NCBI GenBank assembly: GCA_003339415.1
Contig: PDHQ01000031.1
Span: forward strand, 139,290-203,289
Length of the DNA: 64,000 bases
Reading direction: 5' to 3'
DNA from: Ophiocordyceps camponoti-saundersi (nom. inval.)
Lineage: Eukaryota > Ascomycota > Sordariomycetes > Hypocreales > Ophiocordycipitaceae
The notes below the pieces were generated by a model. The model was not told the DNA's origin. It was given only the letters and a program-made list of their open reading frames with translations, and did not search any database. Position 1 is the stretch's first letter. The number at the start of each line of letters is the position of its first letter. Of the stretch, positions 55,705 through 64,000 are shown piece by piece. A program made the position numbers and the translations under genes.

Positions 55705-56380
55705 TCACTCCTCCTCCTCCTCCTCCTCATCCTCCTCCCTCCTCCCCTCAAGATCCCTCCTCGCATGCGCCTCAAGCCGACAACTATGCCAAGGACCCCT
55801 CCCATCAGACGCAAACGAAGCACCAACACCACAAACCCTCATCCCACGAGTAAAGTAAACTCGCAACGGCCCGGGAAACCTCCCCCTCATCGGATCGCGA
55901 TCCGGAGGGAAAGTCCGGCCGTCGTATCGCAACGGATGCTCCCACAGCGCCTTCCCGTCCCTACAGCCGGGATTGAGCTCCAGAAGCTTCGGCTCGGAGG
56001 TTAGGTTGAAGGGACGCGGGTAGCCGCTTCGGCCTGGGATTGTGGTGTTCATGGCGCGGACTTGGCCTTTTAGCTTGTGCTTTACTATGAAGCCGTATGA
56101 TGTCTCGCCGCTGTTGTCGTTGCCGGATCGGCATATGTAGACGTTTTTATGCTTTTCGTTTTGGGGTTTTTCTTGCGTGTCAGTTTCTCTCTTTTTTGCT
56201 TTGCTTCTTCATCCTTGGCTTCTTCTTGGTTGCTGAAGAAAAGGGGGGGGGGGGGGGGCATACCTGTGTTTCTTCTTCAGCCTCCTTTAATAGCAAGGCT
56301 GGATCGATTTTACCCGGCAGTTGAGACGAGGCAAAGACGGCGAGGACGAGGAGGAGAAACGAGCTGTAGGAAACCATCAT
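55705..56380 (-). CDS. Secreted protein resembling an inactive T1-type ribonuclease
   Basis: Proposed exons 56380..56264 and 56151..55705, giving 187 residues. Exon 1 encodes a signal peptide (MMVSYSSFLLLVLAVFASSQ). The intron starts at GTATGC and contains a poly-C run; the only in-frame acceptor after the last stop is an unusual AAAAG at 56152, so this junction is uncertain. The mature domain has four cysteines and an order of motifs recalling fungal guanyl-specific RNases: YICRS, GYPRPFN, LWEHPL, FPGPLRVYF, CGVGASF and WHSC at the end. The glutamate (WEHP) and arginine (PLRV) positions look kept, while the two catalytic histidines appear replaced (Arg in YPR; no His in CGVGAS). Such pseudo-RNases are a known effector class (RALPH) in powdery mildews. 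The tail is poly-Glu. Family assignment is inference. Confidence 0.65.
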
Positions 56381-56494
56381 GAACAGATTCAAAGAGTTGG
56401 TGTTTTTTTTTCTTCTTCTTCTGTGAGTCAAGTTGTGAATAGAGTTGTGCTTGAGTTGTTGGACTGGACCTTTAGAAGCTGGGATTCGGTCGTC

Positions 56495-56501
56495 TTTTAT
56501 A
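56495..56501 (-). promoter_or_regulatory. TATA box of the RNase-like gene
   Basis: Minus-strand TATAAAA 115-121 bp upstream of the start at 56380, with pyrimidine-rich DNA between, as at the giant secreted-protein genes. Confidence 0.5.
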
Positions 56502-56627
56502 ACCTTGGTTCCGTGTATGTAGAACATGCGTGTACAGCTTCGTCTATTCCTGATTCTCTTACGCCCTCCAACTCTCTATTTTTATAAGCACATGCAGGGA
56601 GATCATGTAAGGAAAAAAGCTACATTC

Positions 56628-56845
56628 GTGGGCACTGGTAGAGTTGACAAAAGTTCTCCTCGATCCTACCGCCATCCTGAGCTTCATTGCAACTCTGATC
56701 AACTCTCCGAGCCCTGAAAGACACAGAGGGAAGACATTGTAAGGCAGACTGGTCACTGTTAGAGTTAGCAAGGCTTCTCTTCCGTCCTACCACGATCCTA
56801 TGTATGTATGTAAGTTGTCTTGCAACTCTGGTCAACTTGCAATGA
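56628..56845 (+). repeat. Diverged direct duplication, two units about 120 bp apart
   Basis: The segment CACTGGTAGAGTTGACAAAA...TTCTCCT...TCCTACC-C-ATCCT...TTGCAACTCTGATCAACT is followed about 120 bp later by a similar one (CACTGTTAGAGTTAGCAAGG...TTCTCTT...TCCTACCACGATCCT...TTGCAACTCTGGTCAACT). A (TATG)n tract is inserted in the second copy. It is non-coding and old. Confidence 0.6.
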
Positions 56846-57301
56846 TTCGACTTGACAACCAGATGGTGAAGACACCATTGTCTAGCAGACCTCGTCTAGC
56901 AGACCCGTCTCAGACGAAGCAACTTGTCAAGGTAGAAAGTCCACCCTAAAAACAGCTCCTGTGCCACCCATATGTATGAGCCATCCACGTGAGCCTGACA
57001 TCCGAGCCGTAGGGTTCGACAACTTATCAAAGTTCACAAGGTTAAAAGGAGTCGTGAAGGAATCCGGTAATGCAGCCGCCAAGTTTCCGACCCCGTTTCA
57101 CAGACGACATCCACGTCCACAAGAGCCGGAAGCGGAACAGGAATACAGATACATGTGTAGGTTGCACATAGGTAGACTCATGGACACATATGTACGTATA
57201 GTACCTCCATGTTAAGGAGGTATGTATGCATGTATGTATGCATGTCCTTGACGCAAACTCGGTATGGCTGACGCCTGTGGCAACATCAGCATACATACAA
57301 A

Positions 57302-58723
57302 TCATTGGCCGTACTGAATCCCCAGCCCGACACTCCCTTCCTCCGTCCTCATCTTCTTCGCCGGGCTGCCCTGATCGCGCTTGCTAGATCCTGGTGCGTT
57401 TGACATGAGCCGTGTCTGCAGCCTGACGGACGAATCCGGGTCGAAGCGCTGTCGGCGAAGCAACTCGGTAGCCGCCCGGCTAGCATGGCTGTCTGATATT
57501 CGGTGGCCGTCATCGTCGTTGTCGTCGTCGTCATCATCATCGTCGTCGTCGTCATCGTCGTCGTCAGCTTCTTCTTCGTCGCGACGCCGGCGCCGTTTTT
57601 GCTCCACATGCAAGTTCCCAGACCGTGCCGCTGCCGTCGCCGCAGCCGCCGCCGCCGCCGACTCGACGGCCTGCCGGGCGAGCTCCTCGTTGTCGTCAGC
57701 GGAAATAGTGCTCTCGCGTCGACGATGCCGGTACCGCGGCGGCTCCGTTTGCGGCACGAGCTCAACCGACGGCAGTAGGGTCGGGTCGCGGATGCGGCCG
57801 CGTGGCGTCGTCGGTAGCGATGACATGGACTGGGCGTTGCGGTTATGCCTGGCGACGGCCGCTGCCGGACGCTGCAGATGTTGTTGATGATGAAGAAGAA
57901 GCTGTTGCTGGGACGAGTTGGGAGTATACGAGGTGCTGTAGCTGTGGTGCTGATTCGCGGCCTGGAGCAGCGCCGATAAGTTGTAGTCGGCTGCCTCAGA
58001 ACGCTGAAGCGGGATGACGCGTTGTCGAGGCGTAGGAGGCAATTGAGACCTGGGCGTATGCAAGATGCCGCCCGGGCTGCGAAGTTGGTGGAAATGCTCG
58101 CGGTTCTCGCCGATGCGGTTGAGCAGCACTTCCTTCTCCTCCCTCAATGTCGCCGTGTCCCCCGTCGTCTTGCGGATAAGCTTCATCCCGGTCTGTAGGC
58201 GGAGACTAAGTGAGCGATTTTCGCGCACCACTCGGTCATAATCGTGCCTGAGCCGCAGATAACGGTCATCGGACGCGGCGCTGAGTTCGCGCCTAGCCTG
58301 GCGTGACATTTCGGCCTGGCCAAGTGCGTCTAGCTCGCGGCGTACCATTTCGTACTCAACGGCGGCCCGCTTCGAATCGTTCTCCGATCGCAAGGAGAGC
58401 AAATCGAACTTGACCCGATCTCTATCCGCATCGTGCCTCAGCTTCTCGATCTCGGCAACCAACGACTGAACGAGGGCGCGCAGCCGCTCGACCGACGCCA
58501 CTATCACCTCCTCCGGCGTCGGAAGCTCCAGGGGCTGGGAGACGACGAAAGCCGGCGGCGGCCCAGGGGCGGGAACTTGCGTCGACGGCGGCGTTAACGA
58601 CGACGGGATCACGGCAGGCGATGCTGGCACTTCAGTCGAGGGAAGAGTCGCTTGCGAGAGGATTTCGTCGACGTCTTCGGCGATGGCCACTTGCGTAAGG
58701 GCCTCGTCCGGGGCCGCAGCCAT
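57302..58723 (-). CDS. Coiled-coil protein with poly-Asp tract, function unknown
   Basis: Single exon of 473 residues from the ATG at 58723 (MAAAPDEAL). The open frame continues 43 codons upstream into Ser/Pro-rich leader-like sequence. Residues 1-85 are Pro/Thr-rich. Residues about 85-240 form a charged coiled coil with heptad-like leucines (VERLRALVQSLVAEIEKL, then LREEKEVLLNRIGENREHF). A short motif, LRSPGGILHTPRSQLPPTPRQR, follows. The middle is Gln/His-rich, and the C-terminal part has poly-Ala, a basic KRRRRR cluster and about 15 consecutive aspartates from a GAC/GAT repeat. The end is VGLGIQYGQ. The basic cluster next to an acidic tract suggests a nuclear protein (inference). I recognise no named family. 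Confidence 0.75.
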   Translation of the reverse strand: MAAAPDEALTQVAIAEDVDEILSQATLPSTEVPASPAVIPSSLTPPSTQVPAPGPPPAFVVSQPLELPTPEEVIVASVERLRALVQSLVAEIEKLRHDADRDRVKFDLLSLRSENDSKRAAVEYEMVRRELDALGQAEMSRQARRELSAASDDRYLRLRHDYDRVVRENRSLSLRLQTGMKLIRKTTGDTATLREEKEVLLNRIGENREHFHQLRSPGGILHTPRSQLPPTPRQRVIPLQRSEAADYNLSALLQAANQHHSYSTSYTPNSSQQQLLLHHQQHLQRPAAAVARHNRNAQSMSSLPTTPRGRIRDPTLLPSVELVPQTEPPRYRHRRRESTISADDNEELARQAVESAAAAAAATAAARSGNLHVEQKRRRRRDEEEADDDDDDDDDDDDDDDNDDDGHRISDSHASRAATELLRRQRFDPDSSVRLQTRLMSNAPGSSKRDQGSPAKKMRTEEGSVGLGIQYGQ

Positions 58724-60115
58724 TGCCGGAGCTTGACGATTGATTGATTGTACGTGATCGATGCCGAGAGGGATAGAGATAGAGAGAGGACGAGAAGGGG
58801 GGGGGGGGAAGGATGATGACTGATGATGATGACTGACGTCGGTCAATACCACGTGACGTATGAAAAGAGTTTTCCGGCTTAAAATAGTATGAAAAGAAGA
58901 GCGGGATTAAAAAGCCGTGCGTAGTAAGAAGGAGTAAAGAGAAAGAAAGAGAAAGAGAGAGGGAGAGAGAGAGGGAGGGCCAGAGGGAAATGATGGTAGA
59001 AAAAGAAGAAGACAGAAGCGCAAGTCGAGAGGCTGGCGCAATTGTCAGTCTATACTCTATATGTATGGGTGACGGATTCGGCCGAGGCGAGGTGGGCAGA
59101 GAGGGTCTTGGAAGGTGGTCCTTTGGGGGGGGGGAAGAGACTGACTGAGGCATGTTTATGTAATCCTTGATCACAGCCTTCTGACCTCACCTCTTGACCT
59201 CACCTTTTCCCCTCACTTTTTCAGAGCTTCAGAGGTAGCTTCTAGGCTCGCCAACGTGAGTATAGATAAACATACAAATATAATAACAGATACCCATGTA
59301 TGTAGTTCATAACAACAACACTTGGTCTACGAATCTATAAACATAAACAGTAAGGTGTGATTTCGTCTGGCCTGGCTCTGATCGTGAGATCGGCGCGGAA
59401 GGGGGGGCGTTGATCCGGCCATCATATTCCTGATCCTTCTAATCCTAATCCTTCGAATTTCCTTCCTCTCCCTTTAGTGGCGGGCTCACTATGAGACTAC
59501 CTATGTAGCTTCGACAACGACGCGAATAACCACCATCAAACCTCGCGCCTCAACCCACAAGACTTAGCAACAGCAGTCGAAAAATGGCAATCTTGAATCA
59601 CCTCGACTGACTACTATATCCAAACTACGTGTGTCCCGAAGACGAAAGATCAGATAGAGGAGAAAACAAAAAGCAAAGAGGAACAATACGTCCGGACTAG
59701 AAACCATCAGCGCTAAGGCAACTCCCGAGACAGAGTACGCTACGTGGCCGAGAGAACTCAGTACTAGAGATGAGATGCAGAGCGAACAATCATGAGATGA
59801 AATGACCTGATTGGGCAGCAAAAGGAAGTCCGATCAGTGTGGCGTAACTCTCGAAAAAGAGAAAAACCGCCTGACGCCATGTGGCCTGCGTCGATATCAC
59901 GAGCTTGGGGAGAGCCATCCGTTCCCCCTTTTCCGCACCAGTCCCATCACAAGTGCTTCGTAGCCTCGCAGAAGCAAATTCCAAGTCTCCATGACTGTTG
60001 CCCTCCATTCAGGGGGGGGCACTGTAATCAACTCGTACACTGGTCTGATAATACAACACTGTGGCTGTCTCTTACAAACATACTGAAGCCATCCTGTAGC
60101 CGCCTAGCACTTCAC
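58724..60115. other. Intergenic region
   Basis: About 1.4 kb between the coiled-coil gene start and the LRR gene stop. It contains purine-rich (GA)n DNA at 58930-58980 and poly-G runs at 58798-58808 and 59126-59134. No supportable gene. Confidence 0.5.
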
Positions 60116-63100
60116 TCACTCCAGCTCCTCGTCGCTGTCCACCCCGTTCTCCTCCCTCCACAAGGCCATCTCCTCCGCCGGCATCCGCCCTCGAAGCCAT
60201 CGGAGCGTCGCTTCCGTGCCGCGCTCAAGGACGGTCCACCTAGGAACCCTGAACCGGTTTCCGGACAGCTCCAGCTTCTGCAGCCCGCCCCGTCCGCCGA
60301 GCAGCCCGATGCGCGGCTTCAGCTGCGCTATCTCGTTGCTCGACACGTCCACCATCTTTAGCCCCTGAATCCATTCCGGCTCGAGCTCCGTGAGCTGATT
60401 GTTCGACGCCAGCAGCACCGTCAGACGCGGGAAAGCCGACCTCAGGTTTCCCGGTAGCGCCTTGACTCGGTTACGGGACACGTCCATCTTGTCCAAAGCA
60501 GGAGCCCGAAGAAATCTCGTCAGGGGCTCGAGGTCCGTCATCGCGTTTGAGGCCAAGTTGATTTCCGTCAGCGCCGGCAGCTCCAGCTCCTCCATCAGAT
60601 ATGAGATGCCCGTCAGCTGGTTGTGCGCAAGCGAGAGCGAGACCAAGGTCGCGCCAAAAGCCCTCACGGCGACGGGTATGTACGCCAATTGATTGTGATG
60701 AAGCTGCGCCTCCCGCACGCGGTGCCGTTTTGCAACATCGAGACATGCCGCCTCGTCCAAGTCCGTCGACCCCGTCCGCGCTCTGTCCAGTAATCCCCCA
60801 GGCTTGACCGGCCATGCTTCCGCCGTATGCGAAGGGGAGCTGCTGGTCGCCGACGGTGTACGCATCGGCGAGTGCGGCGCCGAGGTGGGAGGCGTCGCGA
60901 AGTCATCGTCGGCATCAGATCGGCTATCCCAATCACCCGCCTCCGGTGCCCCCGTTGGCTTTTCGAACAACCGGTCCGTTCTGCTCTGCCCTTCTCCCGG
61001 TTCCTGATACGGCGGCGGCGGCTCCAGCCTCGCGGCCAACGTCTCCTTGAGCTGGTCTGTTGACATCGTCGCAAACTTGCGATCCACAAGGGGGTTCCCA
61101 CGCAGCCAGATCGTCATCAGCTCCCCCATCCTAGCAATCTCCGGCGGCACGAAGCGAATGTGGTTATTGGAAAAATCGGCGTGTCTCAGCCTTCCGAGGC
61201 TGGTGAAGCTGTCGGGAACGGTCGAGATGTGGTTTTCATCCACGGCGAGGGTGACGATGCTCGTCCACGTCGTCATGTCGGGCAGTTCCTGGATCCGATT
61301 CATCGACAGCGACACTGAATTCACCACGGGTAGACCGACGATGGAACCGGTCGGTACCAGGTGTGTCAGCTGATTCGCAGACGCGTCGAGCGTCTGCAAT
61401 AGAGGCAGCGAGCGGACAGGCTCTCGGATCAGCGTTCCCGACAGCTTATTCTTTCTCACCAACAGTTGAGTCAAGGGTAGCTTAGCCAGGCCGTCAAACG
61501 AAAGCGAATCCAGCTTATTTTCGCTGAGGTTGAGAGTGCGGAGATGCAAAAGGTTCTCCATGTCCACCGGCAAAGCAGAGATGCTGTTGTTGTGAAGGTC
61601 GAGTGCCTCGAGACAGCTGATGCGACACAATACCGGGTTGAGCGGGCCAGATAGACGATTCTTAGCCAGGCTGAGGTCTTTCAGACCGGGAATTTGAGCA
61701 ATGACGTCCAAGCAGTCATTTTCGAGTTGGTTGGACGACTGTCCCTGTCAGTCGCTGAGCACCTGGCCGCCACTGCCGCCACAATACTCACTAGATTCAG
61801 AGTCGTCAGGTGAAGCAGTCGGCGAAAGCCGAGAGGCACGCTGGACAAGAGGTTTCCGTGCAGGTCGAGCGTTTCCAAGCCCCAAAAGATACCACCTGGG
61901 CTATCGGCCTCTTCCGCCAAGACAGCGGGGTCGACATCCGGTAACAGAGCATCGTCCAGGGTACTGATTTCGTTGTCGGCAGCTACGAGCTTCCTGAGAT
62001 CCACGCTCTCAGCCCAGCTGCCGTCAAGCGCGCCCATGTTTTCAAGATCGTACATGTTGAGGACTTGTGCGGGTATCTCCTTGAGGCCCAGGGCGGATAT
62101 GTTGAGCCGTCCCGAGCACCTGGCCGCCGACAAGCGTTGCTTTAGCAGTTTTGAGTTCGGATCCTGCCCCTTCTGCAGGTTGAAGGGATCATCATAGTTC
62201 GCATCAGGATCAAAAGCACCGCGGGACGCAACAGACTGGCCGGCATCGTTTGCGTGCTTCGCCGCAACTCTGGTAGCCGCCTTGGCCTTGGCTATTTGTT
62301 CTCGCAAGGCCGCCGAAGAGCGAGCGGCGCGGAGAGGAGCTTTGACCCCCAGCTGCTGAGGCGCAAACTGGATAGGGGAGGTGGCTTCATGCCGGCCGGC
62401 GACGGGCGCCTGACTGTCGCGGGCAGCAGGGCGCCGCGGGTGGCTCGGCTTTCCGGCAATTGAGCCCATTGCTGGAAGAGAGGGTTTCCTGAACAAGGTA
62501 TCGGCGTTCTGCTTAGGCGCCGACGGCCTGGCCGCCAGGGTCTTTGCCACCGTTTTGGCTGGCGGAGAGTTTCCTGGCGTCTTCTTGGCCGCAGAGCTCG
62601 GTAGCTTGAGGGGAGACGCTGCCGAAGCACGGCGAGGCGGTACGGCTGAGCGGGGTGTGGTGTGGCCAAAGTGAGAGCGTCTTCGGGGCGTCGAGCTGCT
62701 GGCAAGAGCGCCTTTCAGGCCATCGATAGGCGCCCGCAAGCCACAGTCGTCAGAGCCAAGCCTGCTTCCCGGCCTAGAGGAGCCCCTGGCGGAGCCATCG
62801 GAATTGTGACTGGAGCGAGGTCGCGTCGTCTCGGTGCCCGACGGCGGACGACGCTGATCGAAAAAGGACGAGGGCTTCTTGGTCATGGCTGGAGACGACG
62901 GAAGCTGGGAGAGGGTATCGATAGTACGTTGAGAGAGCGAAGGCCGCGAACTAGTGGCGGTAGCAGGAGCGGCGCAAGAAGACAGCGACGAGGCATGGCG
63001 GAGCTTTCGAGGCTGCAATTCGCACGGGCTCGCGTCATTGGGCACCGCCAGCTTCGGACGAGCGACGGGTAGGCGGGAGATGCGCGGGACGGGGCGATCT

Positions 63101-63123
63101 CGGGGACCGTCCATGTCGCTCAT
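60116..63123 (-). CDS. Large leucine-rich-repeat protein
   Basis: Two exons, 63123..61792 and 61738..60116, giving 984 residues. The 53 bp intron (GTGAGT...GACAG with CTGAC branch) joins HLTTLNL to SSNQLENDCLDVI in the middle of an LRR, so the two long frames are one gene. Residues 1-350 are Ser/Pro/Arg-rich and disordered. From about 365 to the end there are more than fifteen 23-residue repeats of the SHOC2/LRRC40 kind (LETLDLHGNLLSSVPLGF, LRTLNLSENKLDSL, LRHADFSNNHIRFVPPEIARM), interrupted at about 660-760 by a disordered Pro/Ser insert. The C-terminus is acidic. Such proteins act as intracellular scaffolds for GTPase, phosphatase or kinase signalling; the partner is unknown. The start chosen is MSDMDGPRDRPVPR; upstream codons are basic and unlikely to be translated. 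Confidence 0.88.
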
Positions 63124-64000
63124 GGCCCCGTCGTTCTGCGTCCGTCCGGCAGCGGCTCGGGCCTTGCTAGAGGGTAAGGGAGGGGAAGAAGGGAGTCGAA
63201 GCAGACGTTGCACGATGGGAGGTGACGGGAGGCGGCGGGAGAGTAGCGAAGCCCGAGGAAAGGGGTGGCCTGGAAGTGGAAGGTGCTTCCGCACCGTCTT
63301 CTGGCACTGTACAGAGCTTGAGGTGAACCGTTAGCAGCCCCCACTGGCTACCGTCAGCGGCACCGTGGCAACCAACAAGGTCTGTTTGTTTTGATGAAGT
63401 GCACGGCTCGTTGGCAGTAGGTATGAGCAATATGTATATATAGACAGACAGAGACTCGAAGACGATTCTATCACGATGCCTCAAGATGGCTTGCTCACAG
63501 ACATCTGATAACTACACAGTATCATCTCAGACTCAGACTCGGTTGTGCCAGAAAAAAAAAAGATAACTTCTGCGACACCCCGGTCAGGGGGAGGGATTGA
63601 ATCCTTATTATGGCTTGTCTCGTTCAAGACGTTAGCCGCCATCGGCCCATCTCCCTTTTCCCCCCGTCGCCTCCTGATAGCTTGCGATGCAGGTCTTTCC
63701 TGTTACTTATGAAGCTCTGCACATATGTATCCGTATAGTGTGTACACATGTATGCACACATATGATGATGATACATCTTTGTCGGTTCATAGCAAAGGGG
63801 GACTTTCGCTAGATGCCACGACAAAATGTCTCGGCCATCATAATAACTTCAAAAGTATGCATGTATGTATGCGTGTACATATATCAAGTCTTTCCGCTCC
63901 TCATTTCTTCGAGGTAGACGTGCCGTAACCTCCGTCTTCGCCCCCCCCCAAAGCCCTCAAACCTCAACTTCAAGGCCTGCCTGCGCCATCACTTGCGCCT
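63124..64000. other. Intergenic region at the window end
   Basis: 877 bp upstream of the LRR gene. It holds that gene's leader and promoter, a poly-A run near 63550 and (TATG)n at about 63858-63875. No gene recognised. Confidence 0.5.

Larger units (their letters stand above)
56381..57301. other. Intergenic region with a diverged duplication
   Basis: About 920 bp between the RNase-like gene start and the coiled-coil gene stop. It holds the promoter above, the diverged duplication at about 56628-56845 and a (TATG/CATG)n tract at 57220-57243. No supportable gene. Confidence 0.5.

Noticed and set aside
1..64000. CRISPR arrays, bacterial operons, insertion sequences, retrotransposons
   Set aside because: No spaced palindromic repeats, transposase, reverse transcriptase or integrase motifs were seen. 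The sequence is fungal nuclear DNA with spliceosomal introns.

Overview
The window reads as nuclear DNA of a filamentous ascomycete, most likely a sordariomycete and perhaps a hypocrealean insect- or plant-associated fungus. Reasons: short (48-171 bp) spliceosomal introns with GTRNGT donors and CTRAC-type branch sites, fungus-specific genes (Chs7 chitin synthase chaperone, PDR-type ABC transporter, Pho23-like ING protein, Mzm1), and intergenic DNA full of (CATA)n, (TAGG)n and poly-C/G tracts. The order-level placement is inference; no marker locus is present.

Layout. 1-6.7 kb: the 5' part of an F-box/LRR gene leaving the window, an ING/PHD chromatin gene and a small two-exon gene with a clear TATA box. 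6.7-8.4 kb: gene-free DNA with decayed tandem repeats. 8.4-22.8 kb: an accessory block of four genes, all on the minus strand and all with predicted signal peptides: an 8-cysteine small secreted protein, a 1484-residue secreted protein with four copies of an 8-cysteine module, a 6-cysteine secreted protein, and a 1778-residue secreted protein with two ADP-ribosyltransferase-like modules, a long acidic repeat region, a hydrophobic region and C-terminal ankyrin repeats. An interstitial telomere-like tract lies inside this block. 22.8-25.0 kb is a microsatellite desert.

25-29 kb: peroxisomal ABCD half-transporter, DPH3 and a small membrane or GPI-like protein. 29-33 kb: a 4.2 kb low-complexity stretch with an assembly gap. 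33-49 kb is a conserved housekeeping block: cytosolic leucyl-tRNA synthetase, a small predicted membrane protein, AP-3 sigma, frataxin, Mzm1, an MFS sugar transporter, Chs7 and a family-16-type methyltransferase. Frataxin and Mzm1, both in mitochondrial Fe-S protein biogenesis, are convergent neighbours. 50-64 kb: a PDR ABC transporter, a second assembly gap, a secreted protein resembling a catalytically dead T1-type ribonuclease, a coiled-coil protein and a large LRR protein.

Exon structures were resolved by hand from splice signals and reading-frame continuity. Several genes that appear as two or three separate open frames are single spliced genes. The two giant secreted proteins are the best candidates for undescribed biology here. 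Both 10-N gaps are flanked by a clean and a degraded copy of the same sequence, so the local duplications there are probably assembly artefacts.
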